Positions 50,995 to 60,578 of a DNA stretch of 64,000 nt are shown here, piece after piece. Where the stretch lies: IMG/VR virus record IMGVR_UViG_3300024239_000016, positions 62,001 to 126,000 of that record, one strand, 5' to 3'. Each line of letters opens with the position of its first letter. Position 1 is the stretch's first letter. This stretch comes from a virus. Under the pieces are notes generated by a model. It made no database searches. It was not told the origin of the DNA and saw only the letters and a list, made by a program, of their open reading frames with translations. The position numbers and the translations under genes are program-made.

Positions 50995-51633
50995 ATGGAA
51001 ATCGGTGTAATCGATTGTACAGGCGGGACTGAGCTTGCGTTTACCTATGGCCTACCGCATCAAGGTACGGTAAATTACCTGTCCAGTAGACTGGCTGAAT
51101 TTGGTAACTCCATTGCGACTATTCCGAGCGCAGTCCGCGGAATGTTTGACGACGTGAAGCGATCATTTGGCGCATACTTTAGCGACGAGGCTATTGAGGC
51201 TGCCAAAAAAGCATTACATAATAGCGGATCTGAAATCAATGTGTTTGCTGTGTCAGCTATGCTCGACTTGATCTCAACACAGAATGCCAATCTAGCAAAT
51301 CAGCGCTGGATTATGGCCGAGCCAACTCTTCGTGCGTTGTATCACAAACAGCAAGTAGATGGCTTTAGTGGATCGTATGTAGACATGGAGCCAGGTAGTA
51401 TTGGTGACAGTCACTACGATTATCGACGAGCCATTGATGGCTTGTTGATTGAGGAGCCGGATGGTGATTTTGTGTGCGACATTTTCTGTGATGATCTCGA
51501 AGAAGGGGATACTCATCTGACAATTCGAGAGCAAGTCAATATCCAACTATCCTGGGACTTCCTGCGTAGCCACCTGAAGAGTAAGGTGGAAATGCTACAA
51601 GATCCAACGGATAAATCAGGCGGGTATTTGTAA
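50995..51633 (+). CDS. Unknown protein following RNAP beta' (212 aa)
   Basis: ATG 50995 is chosen (GGAG at 50981-50984, 10 nt away); an upstream TTG lies too close to the ribosome site. Gly-rich start MEIGVIDCTGGTELAFTYGL, helical middle, acidic end. Probably cotranslated with the polymerase gene; a polymerase accessory role is only positional. Confidence 0.7.
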   Translation: MEIGVIDCTGGTELAFTYGLPHQGTVNYLSSRLAEFGNSIATIPSAVRGMFDDVKRSFGAYFSDEAIEAAKKALHNSGSEINVFAVSAMLDLISTQNANLANQRWIMAEPTLRALYHKQQVDGFSGSYVDMEPGSIGDSHYDYRRAIDGLLIEEPDGDFVCDIFCDDLEEGDTHLTIREQVNIQLSWDFLRSHLKSKVEMLQDPTDKSGGYL

Positions 51634-51640
51634 CATCGAA

Positions 51641-51674
51641 AAAGATGGGGCTCACCGCCCCATCTTTTTTTTTT
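51641..51674 (+). terminator. Intrinsic terminator
   Basis: 11-bp stem 51641-51651/51657-51667 (loop TCACC) leading into a run of ten T. Confidence 0.92.
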
Positions 51675-51689
51675 CAATGAGAGTACATC

Positions 51690-52097
51690 ATGGCAAAAAA
51701 GGTAATTGGAATCGTCACACTATCGACAGCTGGTGTGGTGCGCACACCTAATGAGAAGATAGACGCAGCTATGGCCTACTTCTTTGAAACACAGCATTCT
51801 CAGTCAAATGAGACCAGGCAATCTAATGTGAGTTGTCAGGAAATCACGATGCGCACTAGTCATGACTCTAACCTACTAAGTAGTGAGTTACAGAAGCAGC
51901 TAACTGAATACCTGAATCGTTTCTTTGTATCGACTGAACTAGAGGTCAGCATAGATGATCCCGATGATGGCGGAGCATATGACGTCGTTATTACCGGTAG
52001 TGTCACCGAAGTCGATGGAAAAAAATATCAAGTCGCTGAATCACTTGAGGCGCACGGTACTAATTTCAAACGTGTGATGAAACTTAATAACGGTTAA
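51690..52097 (+). CDS. Unknown protein (135 aa)
   Basis: ATG 51690 after TGAGAGTAC. Small alpha/beta domain with a Lys-rich start (AKKVIGIVTLSTAGVV). No motif recognised. Confidence 0.65.
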   Translation: MAKKVIGIVTLSTAGVVRTPNEKIDAAMAYFFETQHSQSNETRQSNVSCQEITMRTSHDSNLLSSELQKQLTEYLNRFFVSTELEVSIDDPDDGGAYDVVITGSVTEVDGKKYQVAESLEAHGTNFKRVMKLNNG

Positions 52098-52106
52098 GGA
52101 ACAAGC

Positions 52107-52679
52107 ATGAACGAGAACGAATTGCCGCGGCGGCTGACGAAAGAAGACACTGGCGTGGACATGGAGCTGATTTACAACAGCATCGCGAATGGCGCTAAGG
52201 AAGCTCCTCTTTGGTCACTGAAAGAAGCGGATTTCTGCGCTCACTTTCTGCCAGTGTTTGCCGGTGAAGAGGAGAGCGATCAAAAGATGGCGGATTGGGC
52301 TCGCATGGCTGGAGGACCAAATCGTTGGGTGCGCGTCACCGATATTGCTGGCCGACAGCTGTTCCTGGTACCTCCGCTGCAATCGACTTACTCAATCAAC
52401 CCAGGTGCCCCAGGACTCAGTGGGGTCAATGCAGCGGACATTATCGGCCGTTATCGTGCGTTAGGTCTGTCAGGTCGTGCCGCGCTGGCTAATGATTATC
52501 TCAAAGCTCACATGACCGACTACATCAAACGTGGGACTGAGGAAGAAAATCTGTACGAAATAAGTCGCGCTTGGTCGGATATCTTCGACCGTTACGGTAT
52601 TGTGGTGAAGGGAAGCAATGACACGACCGAAGCAGCTGAAGAGCCAGTCCAGCAAGTCCTTGGTTTCGATCCGATCTGA
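52107..52679 (+). CDS. Unknown protein (190 aa)
   Basis: ATG 52107 after TAAGGAAC. Acidic, helical, Trp-containing protein, separated by 9 nt from the previous gene and ending 25 nt before the nuclease start. Not recognised. Confidence 0.7.
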   Translation: MNENELPRRLTKEDTGVDMELIYNSIANGAKEAPLWSLKEADFCAHFLPVFAGEEESDQKMADWARMAGGPNRWVRVTDIAGRQLFLVPPLQSTYSINPGAPGLSGVNAADIIGRYRALGLSGRAALANDYLKAHMTDYIKRGTEEENLYEISRAWSDIFDRYGIVVKGSNDTTEAAEEPVQQVLGFDPI

Positions 52680-52704
52680 TATCGAGACAAAAGAACCAGG
52701 TGTA

Positions 52705-53808
52705 ATGAGGGGGGCTGTTCTCTCTGATTTACACCTGGGGACTGAGAGAAATCCTACCTCTGAAAAGATACAGAAAATAAGAGCAGCCACAATTGATAGC
52801 CCTAGCTTTGACAGGCTAGATTACCTATTCTTTGCTGGAGATACTTACGATAGCAATCTCAATCATTCGAGCGAGGTTGTTATTGAGATCGATATCTGGA
52901 TTGCAGACACTCTCAGGGCTTGCGTTAAGCATAATGTTGCATTGCGCGTTCTTCTAGGGACTCGCTCACACGACCACAATCAGCCACGTAGATTTACAGC
53001 TATTAATTATCTGGCTGAAATTGGAGCTGACATTAAGTATATCAGTGATATTGACGTAATGGTAGAAAAGGGAATGTCGTTCCTTTATATTCCGGATGAC
53101 GTTGATAGAGATACTGATAAAATCTATCATCGCGCTAAAACGATGATGATGGATAAAGGATTAGAGCAAGTTGACTTTGCAATTATGCATGGTCAATTCG
53201 AATACCAATTGCCGGCAGTAGTTAAAGCACCGAAGCATAATTCTAAAAAATACCTAGACTTAGTCAAGCACTATATCTTTATTGGGCACGTCCATGTTCG
53301 CTCTACCTTTGAGCGCATTATCGCTCAGGGATCTTTTGATCGAGATAAGCATGGTGAAGAAAAACCAAAAGGACATGTGGAGTTTGAAGTAAACTACAAC
53401 ACTGAGGAAAGACGTTGTAAGTTTATTGTCAATAAAAATGCAAAGATTTTCAAGACACTCAAGATCACTCAGTCAGATATTGAAAAAGTACTTGAGTACG
53501 TAAAAGCGCAAATAACCGATAGAATTCCAGATGGCTCTTTTGTCAGATTAATGGCGCCTAAAAATCATCCGTTACACACCAATGTAGCAAGTGTAGCGCG
53601 GCTTTTTCCAATGATCACCTTCACGGCTAATCAAGCTGAGGAAGAAAAATCAGAAGCTGTTAATCTGATAGACGAAGTACCAACATACCAGGCTATCGAC
53701 ATCACGCCTGAGAATATTGTTGAGCTAGTGATCGAGAAAGCTAAGACGTTAACCGATGATAGTGGACTACTTGACGAGTGTCAGCGTCTATTATCAGTTC
53801 TCAAATAG
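52705..53808 (+). CDS. Mre11/SbcD-like metallophosphatase nuclease (367 aa)
   Basis: Calcineurin-type nuclease that probably processes DNA ends or recombination intermediates. Motifs from this start: I SDLHLG (5-10), II FFAGDTYDSN (about 41-50), III a divergent GTRSHDHN (about 88-95, instead of GNHD), IV MHGQFEYQ (about 159-166), and V IGHVHVRS (about 192-199). ATG 52705 is preferred because the motif-I strand starts there; an ORF start at 52618 would add 29 residues over the preceding gene. No SbcC/Rad50-like ATPase is seen beside it. Confidence 0.82.
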   Translation: MRGAVLSDLHLGTERNPTSEKIQKIRAATIDSPSFDRLDYLFFAGDTYDSNLNHSSEVVIEIDIWIADTLRACVKHNVALRVLLGTRSHDHNQPRRFTAINYLAEIGADIKYISDIDVMVEKGMSFLYIPDDVDRDTDKIYHRAKTMMMDKGLEQVDFAIMHGQFEYQLPAVVKAPKHNSKKYLDLVKHYIFIGHVHVRSTFERIIAQGSFDRDKHGEEKPKGHVEFEVNYNTEERRCKFIVNKNAKIFKTLKITQSDIEKVLEYVKAQITDRIPDGSFVRLMAPKNHPLHTNVASVARLFPMITFTANQAEEEKSEAVNLIDEVPTYQAIDITPENIVELVIEKAKTLTDDSGLLDECQRLLSVLK

Positions 53809-53815
53809 GTGGTCT

Positions 53816-54646
53816 ATGAACGGAGTTCGTGATCGCGCAAAAGGAAAACTTCCATTATCGATAGCGACATCAATCGCTATTGAATCAATAATTGGACACC
53901 CTGAGCCAACCAATGAGATCCGCACTACGAATACGTTAGGTAACTATCGTGAAATGTGGATCAATGTAAAGACTCTATTCCGTAACGTCATGGGCGCAAT
54001 GCCATCAAACTCACCGCCAGCTGCGCATGAGGACTTAGTTATTGCGCTTTTAAATGAGATCAGCAGCATCCGAGATATCATTGGCAAACACGGAATGACT
54101 AAAGTCTTCTTCTACGTATCCAACTATAGTCGGCTGGAAAGTATTTATAAAAACGTAGATTTACGGCGGGACAATACGCCGAAGCAAAAAGAATACACTG
54201 CGCTAATGACGCGGACAATTCAGAGTGTGATCAAAAGGACACCAAAAGAAAACGACTATTTTCTTTTGTTCAATCATGAACTAAAACCAAAGCAGCGCAA
54301 CGATGCGGTAATTCTGACTCACATTCCGTATGATTTAGTGAGCGCTCCTAGCTTTGGTTCTTTGGTGCTTCTTGAGAGCCACACTGGTAAACTGAAAACA
54401 AAAGTTCTATGGTACACGAAGTACTATCAGGGCGAGAACTTGCCGCCAATTCCTTTTACAGATTTTCTGTTAGCAGTCTTTGGCGATCGCGAAATGTTTA
54501 GGCCTCTGAAGATAGATGCCAAAGAACAAGTTATCCAGCTCGCACGTAAAAAAGGATGGACTCCCCTCACAACTGAGGCTAAGATGAAATCCGACATCCG
54601 TGAGCTCAGGAATAAGTATCTGATGGAAGTAATCCGAACAATTTAA
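53816..54646 (+). CDS. Unknown protein (276 aa)
   Basis: ATG 53816 has AGGTGG 5 nt upstream; the upstream in-frame ATG is inside the nuclease gene. Mixed alpha/beta, with MTKVFFYVSNYSRL near residue 98 and a helical basic end. Placed between the nuclease and SSB-like genes, so a replication or recombination role is likely from context only. Confidence 0.7.
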   Translation: MNGVRDRAKGKLPLSIATSIAIESIIGHPEPTNEIRTTNTLGNYREMWINVKTLFRNVMGAMPSNSPPAAHEDLVIALLNEISSIRDIIGKHGMTKVFFYVSNYSRLESIYKNVDLRRDNTPKQKEYTALMTRTIQSVIKRTPKENDYFLLFNHELKPKQRNDAVILTHIPYDLVSAPSFGSLVLLESHTGKLKTKVLWYTKYYQGENLPPIPFTDFLLAVFGDREMFRPLKIDAKEQVIQLARKKGWTPLTTEAKMKSDIRELRNKYLMEVIRTI

Positions 54647-54662
54647 CCGGGAGTGTTCTTAC

Positions 54663-55361
54663 ATGTCAAATCAGCAACAGGGGCAATTTCCTGCTCCGAA
54701 ACGCACTATCATCAATTCCAACATCTTCAACATGATGGCTCCGTGCCCAAGCGCTGAAGGTAAGTGGAGTTCCTTCACCCTTCACGCATCCAACGATGGC
54801 CTGAGCATCACTGTCTGGACTCGCGATCCGCAGGACGCGAACAACCAAAATGGATCGATCAAGTTCAAGGCGCCGTTGCCCCTGGCATTCATGATCTTCA
54901 AGGCGATCGATGAAGTTGCTCGTGGTAAGGTCAAGGAACGCAGCTTCAAGCACGAAGACTTCACGTTCATGGCCGGGAAGCGCTCCGACAAGAAAGTCCT
55001 GATCTCTACGCTCATCGTCGGTCGTGATGAAAGTGGCATCTACATTTCCGTTCGTGCCTACAAGAGCGATCGTCCGCGCATCAACTTCTACTTCGGCTCC
55101 GCCATTCTTCGCTCCTATGAAGTTCTGGACGAAAGCGGCAACAAGATGAGCATGGTCGATGTCTCGCGCGATGCAGCCCTGGCTTACATCGATGCTTTGG
55201 CGCGTGTCCTGGCCTACATCGTCGCCAAGGACTACAAGCACCCGGAACCAAAACCGGGCCCTGGTAACTCGGGTGGTCAGCGCAGCTCTGGCGGCTCTCA
55301 GGGCGGCAGTTACCAAGCGCAAGCAAGCAGCTCGAGCGACGAAGACGATAACTTCTTCTAA
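54663..55361 (+). CDS. Single-stranded DNA-binding protein candidate (232 aa)
   Basis: A beta-rich N-domain (about 1-185) with many Phe/Tyr/Lys is followed by a Gly/Ser/Gln linker (PGPGNSGGQRSSGGSQGG) and the acidic tip SSSDEDDNFF. Globular domain, flexible linker and acidic-aromatic tail are the hallmark layout of phage and bacterial SSBs, whose tail recruits polymerase and helicase. GC-rich codon use indicates abundance. No clear OB-fold consensus was checked. Confidence 0.7.
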   Translation: MSNQQQGQFPAPKRTIINSNIFNMMAPCPSAEGKWSSFTLHASNDGLSITVWTRDPQDANNQNGSIKFKAPLPLAFMIFKAIDEVARGKVKERSFKHEDFTFMAGKRSDKKVLISTLIVGRDESGIYISVRAYKSDRPRINFYFGSAILRSYEVLDESGNKMSMVDVSRDAALAYIDALARVLAYIVAKDYKHPEPKPGPGNSGGQRSSGGSQGGSYQAQASSSSDEDDNFF

Positions 55362-55375
55362 GTCATACATACCGC

Positions 55376-55400
55376 ACACCACCCCCATTGGGGGTGGTGT
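55376..55400. terminator. Hairpin terminator
   Basis: 11-bp perfect stem 55376-55386/55390-55400 with ATT loop after the SSB-like gene. Confidence 0.8.
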
Positions 55401-55410
55401 ATTTCCTCAG

Positions 55411-55440
55411 TAATCAATTAAAATAAAAACCTATATTACA
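55411..55440 (+). promoter_or_regulatory. TATATTAC promoter element in a 29-bp repeated block
   Basis: TATATTAC at 55432-55439, preceded by an A/T-rich segment. The 29 bases ending at 55440 recur exactly at 60922-60950. Lies 28 nt before ATG 55468. Confidence 0.7.
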
Positions 55441-55467
55441 AGACTGAGCTATACCTAGGAGCCGTTA

Positions 55468-57033
55468 ATGAAAATAGCTGTAGTGAAAGTAGTCCATGGT
55501 TCTCGGTACGATATTGAGGTAAGTCATAATAACGAATCGTTATTGTGGCATGGGAAACCTTACGACAAGACCGAACTCTTCAAGGACCGCTGGGACTCAT
55601 TGAAGTACATCAATTTGTATTGGAAGTCTTTACCGCTTTCTACGCAAGATGAGATTTTTGAGATCTATAAAAAGATCCGTGATGTTTTCTACAACGCAAA
55701 CGACATCCATGCGGTTATGGTGAGTCTGTACCAGATCGTTAAAACCTTGCTGGACGATTACCACGACTTAGCTGAGATTCTCAGTTGGGTAAAAACCAAG
55801 TCGGATATCATCGTCCCCTCAGATATAAAAGAGGCGATGGAATATGAAGCTGGTAGCAATATCACTTCCGAGAAAACGTATCTGCGCGACGATTACTTGG
55901 AATTGATTGCAATGGCTATTTCATGCCAAACAATGATTCCCGTTTGGTGTGAGTACATTCGTTACGCTGGTCCTGTTGTTGGTAGCGACTTCAAGGAATG
56001 GCAAGCTCTTCGTCTGATGAGCCATGCTAAGCTTTGGCGTAGTGGCGCAATGAACATGCTGACTCGCTATGTAGCCCTGCATTCCGGGGATATTAGCGAA
56101 GACGACGCAATCATGCGTGGTATTTGTCGTGAGGATCTCCCAAAGTTCAATGCTACGCCCGTAATTATTCGACGCGTCGCTATTGGCGATTTATCCGGGC
56201 ACAATCCCGCTCAGTACTTTGTGAAGTACATCTACTCCTACACGAAGCAGATGAACAACAACCCAAAAGGCTTGGGTAGAAATCAGCCGTCCTCGCGAAT
56301 TAAACCAAAGAGAGATCCAGGTGAAGATCGCGGCGGAGTAGATGAGCTCTCAACTCTTGAGGGCTACAAGAGTCAGCCAAAAGTCTGTATTGGTGATTCG
56401 GAATCGTTGCGTTTCTTTTGCGATGATCCAAAAGCAATTGCCAATGCAATCGATGAAACAATTCCAGTAGCTAAATTAAAGCTGTGCCTGCAATCAATAC
56501 GTGCGCTCTCGACTAATCGCATCGATCGTACGCAAAAGATTCTTACACAGTGGTTCTGTAAACCAGCCATTCCTCCAAGAGGTATCGATGAGCTGACAAG
56601 AACTCAGTTATTAAACGTAATGGCCGCATGCCAGGCAGCTCTATGGCACTGGGGTAACTACCACGTAGCTCTGTTGCTAACCGCCATTCCTGATGAAGGA
56701 ACAGATGAGGGCGATGAGTCTTCGCTCATGCTGTCTGATAGCTTTGATATGTCCACAAAATCAAAGCAACTAATGCAAGATCTGTTTCCGTACGAAAAAG
56801 GTGGTAAACGTGCCAATGCCAAGAAAGCATCAAACCCAGGTATTGATTGCATTGAGAGCATCACAGCGATGTTACATACCCGCGAGTGGTTATCTTTCGC
56901 ACCAGCTGAACTGAAAGCTCTGAACAATCCGCCAGTTCAGACTCACGTATTTATCGATCCCAGAGTACGGGATCTTTTAGTCGAATCATTCGTTAACGCA
57001 ATAAATACAAGGAGAAATTCGAATGCTCAATAA
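55468..57033 (+). CDS. Non-virion RNA polymerase subunit candidate, phiKZ gp68-like (521 aa)
   Basis: 521 aa, which is about the length I recall for phiKZ gp68, the nvRNAP subunit without similarity to cellular RNAP subunits. It lies between the beta' N-part and the beta C-part in the same order as phiKZ 55-68-71/73. Helical, with a basic, flexible centre (NQPSSRIKPKRDPGEDRGG) and a second polar stretch near 440-455. No sigma motif visible. ATG 55468 follows AGGAGCC behind a promoter element. Confidence 0.6.
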   Translation: MKIAVVKVVHGSRYDIEVSHNNESLLWHGKPYDKTELFKDRWDSLKYINLYWKSLPLSTQDEIFEIYKKIRDVFYNANDIHAVMVSLYQIVKTLLDDYHDLAEILSWVKTKSDIIVPSDIKEAMEYEAGSNITSEKTYLRDDYLELIAMAISCQTMIPVWCEYIRYAGPVVGSDFKEWQALRLMSHAKLWRSGAMNMLTRYVALHSGDISEDDAIMRGICREDLPKFNATPVIIRRVAIGDLSGHNPAQYFVKYIYSYTKQMNNNPKGLGRNQPSSRIKPKRDPGEDRGGVDELSTLEGYKSQPKVCIGDSESLRFFCDDPKAIANAIDETIPVAKLKLCLQSIRALSTNRIDRTQKILTQWFCKPAIPPRGIDELTRTQLLNVMAACQAALWHWGNYHVALLLTAIPDEGTDEGDESSLMLSDSFDMSTKSKQLMQDLFPYEKGGKRANAKKASNPGIDCIESITAMLHTREWLSFAPAELKALNNPPVQTHVFIDPRVRDLLVESFVNAINTRRNSNAQ

Positions 57034-58582
57034 TGTCCAAAAGATCAGCGTTTTGAAGTTGCTCATTTACGATGCTTTTGGCTATCGTCCGCACGTTGCT
57101 CGTCCTTACGAGATGTTTCTCAGTCAGGATGAGCTCGATGCTGTCTGTGAAAAGGTACACGATTCCATTTCGTTCTCCGGTGGCATTGGTATCCCCGCGA
57201 CTCAATTTGCCACGCAGATGGCTACTGCGCTGCAGCCGCAAATGGCTCATGAAAAAGAGGTCCTGATTGACGGCGGCTGGGAGAAAGCACGGCATCGCTA
57301 TATCCTCTTCATCAACGTACTGGATACTCTCGGTGTTGAGACGATCTATCTGATCGCTGGTTATACCAATGATCAAATCGTCAACGATGGTGTTACATCT
57401 GGCATTACGTCCAGCGTGCGCATTGATCCCGATGCCGACTTCATCATCAACTCGATTTCGCAAATCACACAAAATACCGTTCTCACTAACTATGCGGCTG
57501 TTAAACAGGTAAGCGGCGTATCATCTCGACTCGTGCTGGCTAACAATGGCCCTGTCGATTTCAATCACCTCCCGGCTCAAAAAATCCGGCCGGAAGATAT
57601 CTGTCTGCAACTTGCTGTGAAGTCATCGTTCGGTAAATCCCGCGGCGGAAGAACAATTATTAACAGCAGCAATGGTCTTACTACCGCTCCTTCTCTCTCC
57701 GACCGTACCAACTCCATCAGTAGCAACTTCATTGCAAAGATGGTCAATGGCTATACCGAAAGCTTGCGTTCTACTCAGACTGGTGAAGAACCATCGGTGA
57801 CGATGTCAAACGCAGGTGGGTTCGTTCGCGATCCATCAGCACACAAAGATCCATTTCTCAAGTTTATTGGTAAGCTTCACGATACCAGCGTAGATTCGGC
57901 GTTCACCATTAAGGATCTGATAGCGATCGATCCTTCCTGTCCGGCACGTATCAAAAAGATGCGCACTGGACGTATGCTTGAGGTACCTAACGCCTCGGCA
58001 AATATCGGCGGCGTTTCATCTCTTGCAAACATGAATCCATCTCATGCTCAAGATTGGCGTGTGCAGGGACATGAGACCAAGATTGCTACGATTCTCGCAC
58101 AGGGTGTTCCGGCTTTGTGTTTTGAATGCGGTCTCGGCGCTATCAGCTTTGTGTGTCATAACCTGGCACCACAACGCATGATCAGCTTTATCCCAGGTGG
58201 CGGTTGGTCGCTGATGTCGATTGACACTGGCACCAGTGTTGATCTCAGCAAACCTCTGGAAATGTTCCGGGTGCGCTTCGAGCGCGAAGTAATGCCGTTG
58301 CTTACATTCGATAACAAACTTGGCGTTAGTGTACAAGTGCACTGCGATGCTCTCAACGATACACGCATTAATGTGTCCGTTGAAGCCAATCGTCCGGTGC
58401 AGTTCATTCAGGCCAGCTTTGCCGATGCTCTTATGCCACCGGTCATCACCAGTGATACGTCCCGTCCTTCACAACTGGCAGATAACTTCGAAACTCTCTT
58501 TGAAGCAGTCGCGCCAGGTCAAGGTATCAGTAACCCAATCTCGCAGGACTTCTCCCGTTCAAACGGCTTTAACCTCATTTAA
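57023..58582 (+). CDS. phiKZ gp69-position protein, possible nuclear import factor (519 aa)
   Basis: Starts 11 nt inside the preceding gene after AAGGAGAAA. The N-terminal 130 residues are alpha/beta (GWEKARHRYILFINVLDTLG, VETIYLIAGYTNDQI), the middle is Gly/Ser-rich with low-complexity loops, and the C-terminus is beta-rich. In order it equals phiKZ gp69, recently reported as a factor (Imp1, homologue of PicA) needed to bring proteins into the phage nucleus. The function is inferred from synteny only; a virion protein is an alternative. Confidence 0.5.
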   Translation: MLNNVQKISVLKLLIYDAFGYRPHVARPYEMFLSQDELDAVCEKVHDSISFSGGIGIPATQFATQMATALQPQMAHEKEVLIDGGWEKARHRYILFINVLDTLGVETIYLIAGYTNDQIVNDGVTSGITSSVRIDPDADFIINSISQITQNTVLTNYAAVKQVSGVSSRLVLANNGPVDFNHLPAQKIRPEDICLQLAVKSSFGKSRGGRTIINSSNGLTTAPSLSDRTNSISSNFIAKMVNGYTESLRSTQTGEEPSVTMSNAGGFVRDPSAHKDPFLKFIGKLHDTSVDSAFTIKDLIAIDPSCPARIKKMRTGRMLEVPNASANIGGVSSLANMNPSHAQDWRVQGHETKIATILAQGVPALCFECGLGAISFVCHNLAPQRMISFIPGGGWSLMSIDTGTSVDLSKPLEMFRVRFEREVMPLLTFDNKLGVSVQVHCDALNDTRINVSVEANRPVQFIQASFADALMPPVITSDTSRPSQLADNFETLFEAVAPGQGISNPISQDFSRSNGFNLI

Positions 58583-58602
58583 CATAACAAGGAATCAACG
58601 AA

Positions 58603-59904
58603 ATGAATCTGATCAAAGCGTACGAGCTGATTCTGAATGCATTGCGGCTCAGCGTTACCGAAGATGGCTTCATCAGAAACGCTGATGAAGAACAAATCAT
58701 CGTCAACAAACGCTCTTTGGTAATGCCCGTCGCCAAGCAACTCGCAGTTCCGGATATGAGCAATCGCATCTTCTTCAATCCGTTCCGTGAAAATGCGCTG
58801 GCCAGCGAAACTCCGGCTGTTACCGAATACATCCGTGGCCGCTTCCTCGAACACATCAGCATGAAGACCATGTTGCTCATCAGTGAGCTCGCTGACATTG
58901 CGGCAAAAACCGCAATTCACCCGACGCTTTCTCCTGAGCAGCTTGAATTCCTCGTGTCCGTTCAGGATATGGACGAATCGTTTCTCACCAATCTGGCTCG
59001 ACTGCTGGACAAGCTCAACGAATCCAGCTCGCGTACCAGTGGTGTTGCCCATGTCTTCTCTCGCAAGAATAGCAAGGTCGGCGACAAGGAATACCGTCGT
59101 GTTGCTTTTGTTTCATTCCCGCTTTACGAAATTCTCACTACCGGCGACAAGGAACAACTGAAGGCAGCAGGTCTGAACAGCCTGCGGCCGAAAGATCGCA
59201 AGATTCTGATCGGTATGCTCCAGTACATCTTCCCGAAGATTGCCGAGAGCAACAGCTACTCCAAGGGCAGCAGCTCTGGTGTTTGTCCGTACATGGATTC
59301 GCTGATGCAGGCATTCGGTGGTCTCATTGAGCGCCTGAACGATGTGGTTGAGTTGTTCGTCGACCACATCGAATCGACAGATCTGATCATGACTCCCGTT
59401 GAATGGTTCGAAGCATTCCAGGATCTGACTGTTTTCCAGAATGAACTCCGCATTCTTGGAATTGGTGGTGACTCCACTGCTGCTCCATCTTCACTGGAAG
59501 CATCAGTGGCTGGCGCAGTCAATGGCCATGTTCAGCAACAGGCCGCTACGTTGGCTTCGGCTGGTGCTCCTGTGGTACTTACGCTTCCTGGCATTGGTGC
59601 TATGGTTTCTTTGGCACAAGGGGCTCAGACCGCACTACAGACAGCGCCTCTCACTGCCAACGGGTCAGTTGATCTCTCCGCGGTCATTGCCGGAAATCCC
59701 GTTCTGCAACAGCAGCTGCTCATGCAAGCACTGACTGCAAACCCGGCATACGCCAGCCATCTGCAGCAAATACAGCAAAGTAACAAGCTGCAATCCAAAG
59801 CACGGCGCTGGATGATGGGCGGTACCGCCGCAGCAGCCAATCAGGTTATCCTTCAGCAAGTCCAGAACACCGATAACAACGCCGTTGCCCTCGGTCTGAT
59901 CTGA
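58603..59904 (+). CDS. phiKZ gp70-position protein with Ala/Gln-rich tail (433 aa)
   Basis: ATG 58603 after AAGGAATC. The first 275 residues are helical; from about 290 the protein becomes Ala/Gln/Leu-rich (VQQQATLASAGAPVVLTL, QQQLLMQALTANP), a long flexible or coiled tail. GC-rich codons suggest strong expression. Function unknown; cotranscribed with the gp68- and gp69-like genes. Confidence 0.6.
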   Translation: MNLIKAYELILNALRLSVTEDGFIRNADEEQIIVNKRSLVMPVAKQLAVPDMSNRIFFNPFRENALASETPAVTEYIRGRFLEHISMKTMLLISELADIAAKTAIHPTLSPEQLEFLVSVQDMDESFLTNLARLLDKLNESSSRTSGVAHVFSRKNSKVGDKEYRRVAFVSFPLYEILTTGDKEQLKAAGLNSLRPKDRKILIGMLQYIFPKIAESNSYSKGSSSGVCPYMDSLMQAFGGLIERLNDVVELFVDHIESTDLIMTPVEWFEAFQDLTVFQNELRILGIGGDSTAAPSSLEASVAGAVNGHVQQQAATLASAGAPVVLTLPGIGAMVSLAQGAQTALQTAPLTANGSVDLSAVIAGNPVLQQQLLMQALTANPAYASHLQQIQQSNKLQSKARRWMMGGTAAAANQVILQQVQNTDNNAVALGLI

Positions 59905-59919
59905 TTCGATAAATACAGC

Positions 59920-59958
59920 ATAATACCACGGGCCCTATAGCCCGTGGTATTATTTTTT
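59920..59958 (+). terminator. Intrinsic terminator
   Basis: 13-bp stem 59920-59932/59941-59953 (top can extend by G-C), then TTTTTT. Ends the gp68-70-like unit. Confidence 0.9.
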
Positions 59959-59975
59959 TTCTGGAGAATTTATTT

Positions 59976-60578
59976 ATGAATGAGCTGACCGAAGAGTATT
60001 ATATCGCCGGCCAGAATACGCTGGCTGACGCAGAGTCACAACCATACATACGAGCGGTGCAATATGCTGTACTGAATTTCTTTGTCGATTTAAGCGATCG
60101 AAGTACCGCCGAAACCATGGACGAATACATTAGTACCATTGAAAGCAACCTACTGGATTCATCTTCGCTTTTGTCATTTTCACCAAAAACTCTCCGCAAC
60201 TACTTATATCCGTTTTTCAACTCTCCAATGATGAGAGAGCTGATCTTGCACACATGGCAGAATGTGGTTACAGTTGTTAATCACAACCAGATTAAGACTG
60301 TACATGCACGTCTATGTACATCAGCGACTATGCTGATTAACGGTAATAAAACTTTATCTGACTGGATGGACAGCGAAGTAATCGAAATGATGCGCGGTGA
60401 TTATCCACAGCAGTCTGAAGTCGAAACCGCTTTGAGCGAATTACCTTGGTTGTTTATTCCGCTGATGATTGCAAACTATTGCGATTTTTACATGATCGAG
60501 CAAATCGTCGCTAAGCGGATGAACGAAAGAGTGATGACTGGTAATAACAATCGTCGCCCTAAACAAAACCAAAGTTAA
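59976..60578 (+). CDS. Unknown protein (200 aa)
   Basis: ATG 59976 after TGGAGAAT. Helical, with a basic last 20 residues (NNNRRPKQNQS). Ends 4 nt inside the convergent minus-strand gene with no terminator between them. Not recognised. Confidence 0.7.
   Translation: MNELTEEYYIAGQNTLADAESQPYIRAVQYAVLNFFVDLSDRSTAETMDEYISTIESNLLDSSSLLSFSPKTLRNYLYPFFNSPMMRELILHTWQNVVTVVNHNQIKTVHARLCTSATMLINGNKTLSDWMDSEVIEMMRGDYPQQSEVETALSELPWLFIPLMIANYCDFYMIEQIVAKRMNERVMTGNNNRRPKQNQS

Noticed and set aside
54666-55388. 240-codon minus-strand ORF opposite the SSB-like gene
   Set aside because: Same cause as above; it starts through a terminator hairpin and has no upstream ribosome site.
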